From Chromobacterium subtsugae (GTDB lineage: Bacteria; Pseudomonadota; Gammaproteobacteria; Burkholderiales; Chromobacteriaceae), in NCBI RefSeq assembly GCF_001676875.1, contig NZ_JYKA01000002.1, positions 1 to 64,000 on the forward strand: DNA of 64,000 nt. Direction: 5' to 3'. The notes beneath the pieces were generated by a model, which ran no database searches, was not told where the DNA came from, and was given only the letters and a program-made list of their open reading frames with translations. A program made the translations under genes and the position numbers. Of the stretch, positions 18,772-26,656 are shown one piece after another (position 1 is the stretch's first letter; every line of letters begins with the position of its first letter).

Positions 18772-19404
18772 ATGAACGCCCACACCGATATCCTTTCCCT
18801 GCGCGTCCACGCCGCGCTTGACGCCTTGCGCCGCGGCCTGCCGGTGATCGTCGCCGACGACGCCGACCGCGAAAACGAGGCCGACCTGATCCTGGCCGCC
18901 GACATGCTCACCGTGCCGGAAATGGCGCGGATGATCCGCGACGGCAGCGGCATCGTCTGCCTGTGCATCACGCCGGAGCGCGCCGCGCAGTTGGCGCTGC
19001 CGCCGATGGCCGCCGACAACGGCAGCCGCTACGGCACCGCTTTCACCGTCGCCATCGAGGCGGCCGAGGGCGTGACCACCGGCGTCTCCGCCGCCGACCG
19101 CGTCACCACCATGCGCGCCGCCATCGCCCCCGACGCCAAGCCCGGCGACCTGGTGCGCCCCGGCCACGTCTACCCCATCGTCGCCCGCGCCGGCGGAGTG
19201 CGCGAGCGGCGCGGCCACACCGAAGCCTCGGTGGAGCTGGCGCGTCTGGCCGGCTTCAGCCCGGCCGGCGTGCTGTGCGAGCTGATGAACCCGGACGGCA
19301 GCATGATGCGCGGCCCCCAGCTGGACGCTTATGCCGCACGGCACGGCCTGCCGCAGCTGACGGTGGCGGAGCTGGCCGAATGGCTGCAACGGCAAGACGC
19401 CTGA
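18772..19404 (+). CDS. ribB: 3,4-dihydroxy-2-butanone 4-phosphate synthase RibB
   Basis: RibB converts ribulose 5-phosphate to 3,4-dihydroxy-2-butanone 4-phosphate for riboflavin. The 210-residue protein has the active-site loop [12 protein letters not shown], the [11 protein letters not shown] block and [13 protein letters not shown] with [16 protein letters not shown]. It is a stand-alone RibB with no GTP cyclohydrolase II domain. GAGGA eight bases before the ATG supports this start; an in-frame TTG lies five codons upstream. It sits under the FMN riboswitch and is followed after ten bases by riboflavin synthase. Confidence 0.96.
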   Translation: MNAHTDILSLRVHAALDALRRGLPVIVADDADRENEADLILAADMLTVPEMARMIRDGSGIVCLCITPERAAQLALPPMAADNGSRYGTAFTVAIEAAEGVTTGVSAADRVTTMRAAIAPDAKPGDLVRPGHVYPIVARAGGVRERRGHTEASVELARLAGFSPAGVLCELMNPDGSMMRGPQLDAYAARHGLPQLTVAELAEWLQRQDA

Positions 19405-19414
19405 GGAGGACGCC

Positions 19415-20125
19415 ATGTTCAGCGGCATCACCCAGGCCATCGCCCGCATCATTGCCGTCCAGGATGGCGACGGCAGCCGGCGGCTCACCCTCGCTTTCCC
19501 GCCGGGCTTTTGCGACGGCTTGCGGCAGGGCGCCAGCGTCGCCGTAAACGGCGCCTGCCTGACCGTGGCGGCGCCGCCGCAGGCAGACAACGCCGAGTTC
19601 GACCTGATCCTGCCGACGCTGGTCACCAGCACGCTGGCCCGCTGCCAGGCCGGCGACGCGGTCAACGCCGAGCGGGCGCTGGCCGACGGCGCGGAGAACG
19701 GCGGCCACGCGCTATCCGGCCATGTCGACTATCAAGCCACCATCGCCCAACGAGAGGCATGCGGCGACAACCTGCGCCTGCGGCTGAGCGTGCCGCCGGG
19801 CGCCTTGCGCTACCTGTTCGCCAAGGGCTACGCGGCGCTGGACGGCGTCAGCCTGACCATCGCCGACATCGACAAGCGCGAAGGCTGGTTCGAAGTGTGG
19901 CTGATCCCGGAAACGCGCCAGGCCACCACCTTGGGCGGCAAGCAAGCGGGCGACCGGATCAACCTGGAAATCGAGCGGCAGACCCAGGTGCTGGTCGACA
20001 CCATGCGCGAGGCGCTGGAGGACAAGTTCGCGGCGCTGGCGCCGCTCCTGGCCGCCAGGCTGGACGACTTGGCCCCCGCGCTGCTGCCGGCTGCGCGCCG
20101 CCAGCCGGCGCTGGCGGCGCGCTGA
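19415..20125 (+). CDS. ribE: Riboflavin synthase (E. coli RibC/RibE-like)
   Basis: This enzyme dismutates 6,7-dimethyl-8-ribityllumazine to riboflavin. The 236-residue protein shows both lumazine-binding barrels: MFSGITQAI with GASVAVNGACLTV and GGHALSGHVD, then KGYAALDGVSLTIADID with WLIPETRQATTLG and GDRINLEIERQTQVLVDTM. It resembles the E. coli type, including a tail beyond the second barrel, here Ala/Leu-rich. GAGGA precedes the ATG. It shares the FMN-controlled transcript with ribB. The organism may have another copy in a main rib cluster (inference). Confidence 0.88.
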   Translation: MFSGITQAIARIIAVQDGDGSRRLTLAFPPGFCDGLRQGASVAVNGACLTVAAPPQADNAEFDLILPTLVTSTLARCQAGDAVNAERALADGAENGGHALSGHVDYQATIAQREACGDNLRLRLSVPPGALRYLFAKGYAALDGVSLTIADIDKREGWFEVWLIPETRQATTLGGKQAGDRINLEIERQTQVLVDTMREALEDKFAALAPLLAARLDDLAPALLPAARRQPALAAR

Positions 20126-20213
20126 ACCCGGGCGGCGGCCGCGAACCAATCGGCCGCCCGCCTGTCTGCTGAACAGGGGCGCATCCGCGTCCCTGTTTTT
20201 CATCCCCGATGCC

Positions 20214-21605
20214 ATGCTCCGCTTCCTTTCCTTCCGCGGCCTGCTGCTGGCCGGCTTCCTCGGCGTCGCGCTGATCCCCGCCGCGGCGCTGATGCAACTG
20301 CGCCACGAGTTGGGCCAGGCCGCCGACAGCGCCCAGCGCCAACAGCGCCAAACCCAGCGCTGGCAAGACATCGCCCGCTTGTCGCAGGAGCAGGCGCTGC
20401 AGTACGAGCGCGCCAGCCGCCAGGCTGCGATCCTGCGCGACCGCAAACTCGACGAAACCGCCAGCCAGGCCCGCGCCGAATTGCAAAGCGCGCAACGGAC
20501 GCTGCGGCAGGATGCGCCGGCCGAGGCGCTGCCCGGCATCGACGCCGCGCTCGCCCTCTGCGCCCAGACGCCGGCCCACAGCCAACAGCGCGAGGCGCGC
20601 TTCCGCCAACTGCGCCGCGTGCTGGAACAGCAACAGCAAATCCTGGTCCAGGCCGGCGAGAAACGGCAAGCGAGCTGGCGCGGCGACATCGAGCGGATGC
20701 GGCTGCAAGCCAACCGCCTGGCCTGGCTGGCGCTGGCCGCCGCCGTGCTGCTGGCGCTGATCGTCACCCTGCTGATCCACGCCCCCTTGCGCGGCCTGCA
20801 GCGCCGCATCGCCCGGCTGGCCGGCGGCGCCCGCCAATTGAACTGGCGCCAGGCCGGCCCCGCCGACCTGCAGCGGCTGGGCCGGGAATTGGAGCAGCTG
20901 GACCGGCGGCTGGTGGAGCTGGAGCAGCAGCAGACCCGCTTCTTCCGCCAGGCGTCGCACGAGCTGAAAACGCCGCTGGCGTCGATACACGAAGCCGCGG
21001 CGCTGCTGCGCGAACAAGTGGCCGGCCCGCTCAACCCGCAACAGCGGCGCATCGTCGACATCCTGGGCAACAATGCGCTGGCGCTGCGGCAAAGAGTTGA
21101 GGCGCTGCTGAAGCGGGACGCCGGCCCCTGGCTGTCCACCACGCTGAACGTTTCCGCATTTTCGCTGCGCCGCTTGCTGGAGGCCAGGCTCGCCAGCTGC
21201 CAGCCGCTGTGCCAGGCCAAAGGGCTGATCGTGGCGCTGGACGGCATGCCGGGCGAAGTGCACGGCGATCCGTCCAAAGTGGAAACCATCGTCGACAACC
21301 TGTTGCTCAACGCCATCCGCCACAGCCCTCCCGGCGGCCGGCTGACGCTGCGCTGCGGCCGCGAGCGCGGCCAGGTCTGGCTGGAGATGGCCGACCAGGG
21401 CCCGGGCGTGGCCAAAGCATGCCGGGACAAGATTTTCGAACCTTTCTGGAGCGGCCCCGCGCCCGACGGCGAGCGCCCCGGCAGCGGCCTCGGCCTGACC
21501 ATGGCGCGCGGCTACGCGCAGCTGATGGGCGGAGAACTTAGCCTGCTGGACCACGGCCCCGGCGCGCGCTTCCGCCTCCACTGGCCAGAACCGGAGCCGA
21601 TATGA
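20214..21605 (+). CDS. glrK: Two-component sensor histidine kinase, GlrK/QseE type
   Basis: This 463-residue membrane kinase has two transmembrane segments (about residues 7-27 and 168-188) around a helical, glutamine-rich periplasmic domain. A HAMP-like linker, the H-box FFRQASHELKTPLASI (His near 252), and ATPase boxes NLLLNAIRHSP, DQGPGV and GSGLGLTMARGY follow. It is the first of three overlapping genes (kinase, lipoprotein, sigma-54 response regulator), the order seen for qseE-qseG-qseF (glrK-yfhG-glrR) of enterobacteria. The stimulus is unknown; in E. coli this system answers envelope stress. Confidence 0.88.
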   Translation: MLRFLSFRGLLLAGFLGVALIPAAALMQLRHELGQAADSAQRQQRQTQRWQDIARLSQEQALQYERASRQAAILRDRKLDETASQARAELQSAQRTLRQDAPAEALPGIDAALALCAQTPAHSQQREARFRQLRRVLEQQQQILVQAGEKRQASWRGDIERMRLQANRLAWLALAAAVLLALIVTLLIHAPLRGLQRRIARLAGGARQLNWRQAGPADLQRLGRELEQLDRRLVELEQQQTRFFRQASHELKTPLASIHEAAALLREQVAGPLNPQQRRIVDILGNNALALRQRVEALLKRDAGPWLSTTLNVSAFSLRRLLEARLASCQPLCQAKGLIVALDGMPGEVHGDPSKVETIVDNLLLNAIRHSPPGGRLTLRCGRERGQVWLEMADQGPGVAKACRDKIFEPFWSGPAPDGERPGSGLGLTMARGYAQLMGGELSLLDHGPGARFRLHWPEPEPI

Positions 21606-22087
21606 CCCCACCCGTTTTTCCGCGCCGCTGGCTGCCGCTGTTATGGCTGCCGCTGCTTTCCGCCTGCGCGCTGCGGCCGCCGGCCGCGCCGGTCCGCTAC
21701 TGCCCCGGCGGCGACGCGCTGCTGATCGCGCTGGATTGGCCGGACGAAGCCCTGCGCCAACGCTGGCAGGCCTACGAAGCCTGCGACAGCTACCGCCTGC
21801 TGCGAATCCTGCGCGCCAATCGCGCCGAGCCGGGCCGCCTGGCCAGCGAGCTGGACAAACTGCTGGCCGACAAGAGCCTGTCGCCGGCCAGCGCCGCGCT
21901 GGCGCGGCTGCAGCTGCGCCAGGCCCAGACACAGTTCCGGCTGCAGGACCAAAACGAGCGCCAGCAACAGCAATTGCGCGACCAGCAAAAACGCATCGAC
22001 GACCAGGCCGCCAAACTGGACGCGCTGCGCCGCCTGGAGCTGGATCTGCCCAAACCCAATGGCCTGAGTGAAGGAAGCAAGCGATGA
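21602..22087 (+). CDS. qseG: QseG-like outer-membrane lipoprotein
   Basis: The 161-residue protein has a signal peptide ending in the lipobox LLSACALR, so it should be a lipoprotein with lipidated Cys near residue 22. The mature part is helical, ending in a glutamine-rich coiled coil (QDQNERQQQQLRDQQKRIDD). It overlaps the kinase and the regulator by four bases (ATGA) on both sides, so the three are translationally coupled. In E. coli QseG interacts with the kinase QseE at the envelope; the same role is inferred from position and architecture. Confidence 0.78.
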   Translation: MTPPVFPRRWLPLLWLPLLSACALRPPAAPVRYCPGGDALLIALDWPDEALRQRWQAYEACDSYRLLRILRANRAEPGRLASELDKLLADKSLSPASAALARLQLRQAQTQFRLQDQNERQQQQLRDQQKRIDDQAAKLDALRRLELDLPKPNGLSEGSKR

Positions 22088-23424
22088 ACGCCCCCGCCCG
22101 CATCGTCCTGGTGGACGACGATCCCGACCTGCTGTGCCTGGTGCGGCTGCGGCTGGAAGCCGCCGGCCACGAGGTGGAGGCGCTCTCCAGCGCCGAAGCC
22201 GCGCTGACGGCGCTGGCCGCTCGCCGCGCCGACCTGCTGCTGACCGACTGGCGGCTGCCGGGCATGGACGGCCTGCAGCTGTTCGAAACCGCGCGCCGCC
22301 GCTATCCGACGCTGCCGGTCATCCTGTTCACCGCGCACGGCACCGTGCCGGACGCGGTGGAGGCGGTCAGCCGCGGCGTGTTCTGCTATCTGGAGAAACC
22401 GTTCGACGGCCAGCTGCTGCTGGACAAGGTGGCGCAGGGCCTGACGCTGTCGGCGGGCGACGGCGCCGCCGGCGACGCTTGGCGCGCCGGCATCGTCAGC
22501 CGCGGCCCGGCGATGGAGGAGCTGCTGAGCGAAGCGCGGATGGTGGCCGCCACCGACGCCAGCGTGCTGCTGCAAGGCGAAAGCGGCAGCGGCAAGGAGG
22601 TGTTGGCGCGCGCCATCCACCAGGCCAGCCGCCGCGCCGGCCGGCCCTTCGTCGCCGTCAACTGTGGCGCGATTCCGGAAAACCTGCTGGAAAGCGAGCT
22701 GTTCGGCCACGAAAAAGGCGCCTTCACCGGCGCCGCCGTCCGCCACGAGGGCCTGATCCGCCAGGCCGACGGCGGCACGCTGTTCCTGGATGAGGTCGGC
22801 GACATGCCGCTGCCGCTGCAGGTCAAGCTGCTGCGGGTGCTGCAGGACCGCGAGGTGAGGCCGGTGGGCGGCGCCCGGCCGCTGCCGGTGGATATCCGCC
22901 TGCTGTCCGCCACCCACCGCGACCTGCCGGCCCGCATCGCCGACGGCCAGTTCCGCGAGGATCTCTATTACCGCTTGAACGTGGTGGCGCTGACGCTGCC
23001 GCCGCTGGCCGAGCGGCGCGAAGACATCCCGCTGTTGGCCCAGCATTTCCTGCAACAGGTCTCAGCGCGCTACGGCAAGACGGTGACGGGCTTCGCCCCG
23101 GACGCCCTCGCCTTCCTCGCCGCCGCGCGCTGGCCGGGCAATATCCGCCAGTTGGCCAATGTGGTGGAGCAGTGCTGCGTGCTGGCCACCGGCCCCTTGC
23201 TGACCCTGGCCCAGGTGGAGAAGGCGGTGGCAGGCGAGGCGCAGGCCATTCCGACGCTGGCCGACGCGCGCCGCGAATTCGAGCGCGATTACCTGGAACG
23301 CCTGCTGCGGCTGACCGGCGGCAATGTCAGCGACGCCGCCCGGCTGGCCGACCGCAACCGCACCGAGTTCTACCGGCTGCTGCAAAAGCATGAGCTGAAC
23401 GCCGCCGCGTTCCAGGACGATTGA
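22084..23424 (+). CDS. glrR: Sigma-54-dependent response regulator, GlrR/QseF type
   Basis: This 446-residue NtrC-family activator has a receiver domain with VDDDPD, the phospho-acceptor Asp in LLTDWRLPGMDG, and FTAHG and LEKPF. An intact AAA+ domain has Walker A GESGSGKE near 165, the sigma-54 contact loop GAFTGA, Walker B GGTLFLDEVGD, and WPGNIRQLANVV. A Fis-type helix-turn-helix follows (TGGNVSDAARLADRNRTEFYRLL). Two TGTC-N10-GACA palindromes, an IHF site and a sigma-54 promoter lie directly downstream, before the BON gene, making that gene its probable target. Confidence 0.92.
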   Translation: MNAPARIVLVDDDPDLLCLVRLRLEAAGHEVEALSSAEAALTALAARRADLLLTDWRLPGMDGLQLFETARRRYPTLPVILFTAHGTVPDAVEAVSRGVFCYLEKPFDGQLLLDKVAQGLTLSAGDGAAGDAWRAGIVSRGPAMEELLSEARMVAATDASVLLQGESGSGKEVLARAIHQASRRAGRPFVAVNCGAIPENLLESELFGHEKGAFTGAAVRHEGLIRQADGGTLFLDEVGDMPLPLQVKLLRVLQDREVRPVGGARPLPVDIRLLSATHRDLPARIADGQFREDLYYRLNVVALTLPPLAERREDIPLLAQHFLQQVSARYGKTVTGFAPDALAFLAAARWPGNIRQLANVVEQCCVLATGPLLTLAQVEKAVAGEAQAIPTLADARREFERDYLERLLRLTGGNVSDAARLADRNRTEFYRLLQKHELNAAAFQDD

Positions 23425-23427
23425 GCT

Positions 23428-23445
23428 TGTCGCCAGATGGCGACA
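23428..23445 (+). promoter_or_regulatory. GlrR-type operator 1
   Basis: TGTCGCCA-GA-TGGCGACA is a perfect palindrome and matches the TGTC-N10-GACA motif known for GlrR/QseF at glmY in enterobacteria. It begins four bases after the glrR stop codon. Confidence 0.75.
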
Positions 23446-23494
23446 GGCCCAAACCATTGATGGGACAGGCTTTTCCGGATCTCGCCGCCGCCGC

Positions 23495-23512
23495 TGTCGC
23501 CGCCAGGCGACA
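23495..23512 (+). promoter_or_regulatory. GlrR-type operator 2
   Basis: TGTCGCC-GCCA-GGCGACA has the same arms as operator 1. The two centres are 67 bases apart and the site lies about 110 bases before the expected transcription start, a usual distance for a sigma-54 enhancer. Confidence 0.75.
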
Positions 23513-23554
23513 AAAGCCAGCCCGGCGGCGGGATTCCGCCCCGTAAAAAAACCA

Positions 23555-23567
23555 TAAATACTTGATT
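23555..23567 (-). promoter_or_regulatory. Predicted IHF binding site
   Basis: On the reverse strand the sequence AATCAAGTATTTA is a full match to WATCAA-N4-TTR. It lies in an A/T-rich stretch between the GlrR-type operators and the sigma-54 promoter, where IHF would bend DNA to bring activator and polymerase together. Confidence 0.7.
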
Positions 23568-23585
23568 TTAAATAAAAACCAAAGG

Positions 23586-23602
23586 CTGGCACGGGGCTTG
23601 CT
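23586..23602 (+). promoter_or_regulatory. Sigma-54 (-24/-12) promoter of the BON-domain gene
   Basis: CTGGCAC-GGGGC-TTGCT is a complete match to the sigma-54 consensus (TGGCAC-N5-TTGCW). Transcription should start near 23614, about 70 bases before the start codon. Confidence 0.9.
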
Positions 23603-23683
23603 GAATATCCGGCAAGCGCCGCGGACAGGCAGATCCGCCAAACCGCGGCAGTGACCTTCACCCAGTCCAAGGAGACTCTTGCC

Positions 23684-24016
23684 ATGCGCAAAACCCTGAT
23701 CCTCGCCAGCCTGATCCCCGCCCTGTACGCCGGCGCCAGCTTCGCCGAACAGAGCCAGCCCGCCAGCGCGCCGGCGGCGGAACGCCACGCCGCAGCCGCC
23801 CCGGCCGACGCCGAGCTGGGCCGCCAGGTCAATGAAGTGCTGGCCAAGGCAGCGCAGCTGGGCGCCAAGGTGGAAGCCCAGGTCAGCAACGGCGACGTGG
23901 TGCTGAGCGGCACCGCGCCGAGCCAGGAGGCGATTTCCCGCATCGCCGAGGAAGTGTCGCGGGTGCCCGGCGTGAAGAGCGTGCGCAGCCAGGTCAGCCT
24001 GCTGCCGGCCGGCTAA
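23684..24016 (+). CDS. Exported BON-domain protein
   Basis: This 110-residue protein has a signal peptide (MRKTLILASLIPALYAGASFA) and one BON domain (about residues 42-108: LGRQVNEVLAKAAQLGAKVE, then VSNGDVVLSGTAPSQEAISR and VPGVKSVRSQVSLLP). BON proteins such as OsmY and DolP are periplasmic or outer-membrane associated and bind phospholipid. AAGGAG before the ATG supports this start; an in-frame ATG 33 bases upstream lacks one. It follows glrR and has its own sigma-54 promoter with GlrR-type operators and IHF site, so it is very likely the output gene of that two-component system. Confidence 0.9.
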   Translation: MRKTLILASLIPALYAGASFAEQSQPASAPAAERHAAAAPADAELGRQVNEVLAKAAQLGAKVEAQVSNGDVVLSGTAPSQEAISRIAEEVSRVPGVKSVRSQVSLLPAG

Positions 24017-24036
24017 GCCGCTCCGCATCCGCATCG

Positions 24037-24060
24037 GCCCGCCTTCCCGGCGGGCTTTTT
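24037..24060 (+). terminator. Intrinsic terminator after the BON gene
   Basis: Stem GCCCGCC/GGCGGGC with loop TTCCC is followed by TTTTT, 20 bases after the stop codon. Confidence 0.9.
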
Positions 24061-24072
24061 CATGCCGCGGCC

Positions 24073-24666
24073 TCAGGCCTTCATCAGGCTCTTCAAGGCC
24101 AGCCGCACGCCCTCGCTGACGGTGACGTCCGCCGGCAGGCTCTTGGTGGCCGCCGCCGCTTCCTTGTCGTTGTAGCCGAGCGCCAGCAGCGCGTTGACGA
24201 TGTCGCTCTTCTCATCCGGAGTGGCGGCGAAAGGCAGGCCGCCCGGCACCGTCAGGTTGCCGCCGGTGGCGAGCTTGCCGCGCAATTCCAGCACCAGCCG
24301 CTCGGCGGTTTTCTTGCCGATGCCCGGCACCGACGACAGGCGCTTGATGTCCTCGCTGGCCACCGCGACGGCCAGCTCGTCGGCCGTCATGCCCGACAGC
24401 ACCGCCAGCGCGATCTTGGCGCCGATGCCGGTCACCTTGATCAGTTGGCGGAAGGTCTGCCGCTCTTCCTTGCTGGCGAAGCCGAACAGCAGGTGGGCGT
24501 CTTCGCGCACCACCAGGTGGGTGAACAGCGTGGTATTCTGCCCCAGCGCCGGCAATTGGTAGAAGGTGGTCATCGGCACGTCCACTTCGTAGCCGACGCC
24601 GCCCACGTCCACCACCACCTGCGGCGGCAGTTTCTCGATCAATTTGCCGGTAAGGCGTCCGATCAT
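24073..24666 (-). CDS. ruvA: Holliday junction DNA-binding protein RuvA
   Basis: RuvA binds the four-way junction as a tetramer and loads RuvB. The 197-residue protein has domain I ([28 protein letters not shown]), the helix-hairpin-helix motifs ([19 protein letters not shown] and [20 protein letters not shown]), and the C-terminal RuvB-contact domain ([19 protein letters not shown]). It lies downstream of ruvC, separated by a REP-type palindrome. Confidence 0.97.
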   Translation of the reverse strand: MIGRLTGKLIEKLPPQVVVDVGGVGYEVDVPMTTFYQLPALGQNTTLFTHLVVREDAHLLFGFASKEERQTFRQLIKVTGIGAKIALAVLSGMTADELAVAVASEDIKRLSSVPGIGKKTAERLVLELRGKLATGGNLTVPGGLPFAATPDEKSDIVNALLALGYNDKEAAAATKSLPADVTVSEGVRLALKSLMKA

Positions 24667-24702
24667 GATGATTCTTTCCTGTGAATTCGTTGTGATTCGG
24701 CT

Positions 24703-24760
24703 GTAGCCCGCTTCGGGCTATCCGCGGCGGCACGCCCGGCGCAGCCGGGCATCGGCCTAC
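24703..24760. repeat. REP-doublet (REPIN-like) palindrome between ruvC and ruvA
   Basis: The element starts GTAG and ends CTAC. It holds two hairpins, AGCCCG-CTT-CGGGCT and GCCCGGC-GCA-GCCGGGC. Read on the reverse strand it begins GTAGGCCGATGCCCGGC, close to the second copy at 58041-58131. Its outer GTAG contains the TAG stop codon of ruvC. GTAG-led hairpins are typical of REP sequences mobilised by RAYT transposases. Confidence 0.75.
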
Positions 24761-25287
24761 ACCAGCCGCCCGCCCTTCACCTTCAGGCCGCTCAGCGCCA
24801 GCTTGCCTATCGCCCCGCCGCTATGATTGGCATGGGTCAGCGCCACCGCCAGCGCGTCGGCGGCGTCGGCCTGCGGCGTGCCGGACAGGTTCAGCATCCG
24901 CACCACCATGTACTGCACCTGCTCCTTGGGCGCCTTGCCCTGGCCGACCACCGACTGCTTGACCTGCAGCGCGGTGTATTCCGCCACCGGCAGGTCCTTC
25001 AGCACCAGCGCCGCCATGCAGGCGCCGCGCGCCTGGCCCAGCATCAGCGTGGCCGCCGGGTTGACGTTGACGAACACCCGCTCCAGCGCCGCCTCGGTGG
25101 GCTGGTAGGTGTCGACCACCTGGTGAATGCCGTCAACCAGCACCTTGACCCGCTCCGCCAGCGTCGAGCCGCTCTTGTTACGGATCGCGCCGGAGGCGAC
25201 GTAATGGCGCTGGTTGCCGACCACGTCTATCACCCCGAAGCCGGTGATCAGGCTGCCGGGGTCGATGCCGAGGATGCGCCGGCTCAT
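24757..25287 (-). CDS. ruvC: Holliday junction resolvase RuvC
   Basis: RuvC is the endonuclease that cuts Holliday junctions. The 176-residue protein has the first catalytic Asp in [15 protein letters not shown], the Glu in [22 protein letters not shown] and the C-terminal acidic pair in [16 protein letters not shown]. The frame is open far upstream, but the ATG at 25287 overlaps the murU stop (ATGA) and gives the family start. Its TAG stop lies inside the GTAG end of a REP-type element. Confidence 0.96.
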   Translation of the reverse strand: MSRRILGIDPGSLITGFGVIDVVGNQRHYVASGAIRNKSGSTLAERVKVLVDGIHQVVDTYQPTEAALERVFVNVNPAATLMLGQARGACMAALVLKDLPVAEYTALQVKQSVVGQGKAPKEQVQYMVVRMLNLSGTPQADAADALAVALTHANHSGGAIGKLALSGLKVKGGRLV

Positions 25288-25997
25288 GCGGTCCAGCCGG
25301 CGGCGATGCGGTCGGCCTCGGCCAGGCGCTCCGGCGTGCCGACGTCCAGCCACAGGCCGGACTGCACCTCGCCGCGGACCCGGCCTTGCTCCATCGCGGC
25401 CAGCAGCCACGGCAGCAGCGGGCTGGCCACGCCGGGCGCCACGCCGCGGAAGAAGGCCGGATGATAGGCGGCCAGGCCGCAGAAGGTGTATGGCGTGTCG
25501 CCGTCGCCGCAGGCCGCCACCCGGCCGTCGGCGCGCAATGTCAGGTCGCGGCCGGTCTTATAGCCTGCCTTGGGCGTCAGCGTCAGGTGGGCCAGCATCG
25601 ATTCGCCATCCAGACGGCCAGCCGCCTCGACCAGACGCTGAACCGGAAAATCGCTCAACACGTCGCCGTTGAGCACGATGAAAGGGGCGTCTCCCAGCAG
25701 CGGCAGGGCCGTGGCGATGCCGCCGGCCGTCTCCAGCGCCTCGCCCTCCGGCGAGTAGGCGATGGACACCCCGAAGCGCGAGCCGTCGCCCAGCGCGTCT
25801 TCAATCTGCGCGCCCAACCAGGCGTGGTTGATCACCAGCTCCGTCACCCCTGCGCGGGCCAGCCGCTCGACGTGCCACTGGATCAGCGGCTTGCCGCCGG
25901 CCGTCAGCAGCGGTTTGGGCGTATGGTCGGTCAGGGGCCGCATCCGCTCGCCGCGGCCGGCGGCCAGTATCATTGCCTTCATGTTCTTCTCGCTCAT
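25284..25997 (-). CDS. murU: N-acetylmuramate alpha-1-phosphate uridylyltransferase MurU
   Basis: MurU makes UDP-MurNAc from MurNAc-1-phosphate and UTP, in the AmgK/MurU cell-wall recycling route known from Pseudomonas. The 237-residue protein has the nucleotidyltransferase signature [23 protein letters not shown], the INHAWLG block, and [10 protein letters not shown] for metal binding. The frame is open upstream; the ATG at 25997 overlaps the previous stop as ATGA, while an ATG at 25982 is an alternative. amgK lies one gene upstream, which supports MurU over other sugar-1-phosphate transferases. Confidence 0.9.
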   Translation of the reverse strand: MSEKNMKAMILAAGRGERMRPLTDHTPKPLLTAGGKPLIQWHVERLARAGVTELVINHAWLGAQIEDALGDGSRFGVSIAYSPEGEALETAGGIATALPLLGDAPFIVLNGDVLSDFPVQRLVEAAGRLDGESMLAHLTLTPKAGYKTGRDLTLRADGRVAACGDGDTPYTFCGLAAYHPAFFRGVAPGVASPLLPWLLAAMEQGRVRGEVQSGLWLDVGTPERLAEADRIAAGWTA

Positions 25998-26656
25998 TTC
26001 GGGAACAGGCGCTCGGCCGGGAAAGCGCCTTCGTTCTCCCAGAAGCCGCGTTCGCTGCGCTCGCTCAGCCGCCATTGGCCGTCCCGCAGCGTCAGCCGGG
26101 CATAGCGGACGCGGAAAGTTTCGCCGTCCCACTTGCCCTTGGCCGGAAAGTCCGGCGCGCAGGACACCAGCAGGAAACCATCACGGCTCTCCTTCCAGCC
26201 GCTTTTCAGCGCCTGGGCCAGGATGAAGGGCTTGGCCGGATCGCCGCCTGGCGGCTGGGCGAAGCGCAGGCCGCGCGCGCTCACGGTGAACGGCCGCGTC
26301 TCCACGCCGGAATAGGAGCCGAAGCCGGCGGAATGATCTTCGTCCAGCAGGAACACCGGCTTGCCGGCGTCGGCGAGCGCGCTGCGGCGGATATCCGCCA
26401 GCCGCCCCACCCGCAGCCGGCTCAGTTGGGCGCCGCCGCGCGTATACACACGCAATTCGGCCGGCGCCAGCGGCGGCGACCAGTCGCCGCCCTCGCCGCC
26501 GCCGCTGCCGATGCCGCCGTTGCGCTCGCCGGCCAGCCGCGCGTCCTGATACAGGCAGATTTTCAAATCCTGCGACGGCAGGCAGACGCGCGCTTGCAAG
26601 CCGGCCGCGCCGGCCAGGCCGGACATCAGCAACAGGCCGGCTCCCAGCGCCCGCAT
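25994..26656 (-). CDS. Exported protein of unknown function between amgK and murU
   Basis: The 220-residue protein has a cleavable signal peptide (MRALGAGLLLMSGLAGAAGLQA). The mature part is beta-rich with three cysteines and blocks such as RVYTRGGAQLSRLRVGRLAD and PVFLLDEDHSAGFGSYSGVE. No family is recognised. It is coupled to amgK (TGATG) and to murU (ATGA), so it is made together with the two MurNAc-recycling enzymes. Its periplasmic location suggests a part in handling cell-wall material, but this is inference only. Confidence 0.75.
   Translation of the reverse strand: MRALGAGLLLMSGLAGAAGLQARVCLPSQDLKICLYQDARLAGERNGGIGSGGGEGGDWSPPLAPAELRVYTRGGAQLSRLRVGRLADIRRSALADAGKPVFLLDEDHSAGFGSYSGVETRPFTVSARGLRFAQPPGGDPAKPFILAQALKSGWKESRDGFLLVSCAPDFPAKGKWDGETFRVRYARLTLRDGQWRLSERSERGFWENEGAFPAERLFPK

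Noticed and set aside
21602-22087. The QseG-like gene as a spurious frame inside the two-component operon
   Set aside because: It has a clear lipobox, overlaps both neighbours by ATGA, and occupies the qseG position, so it was kept as real.
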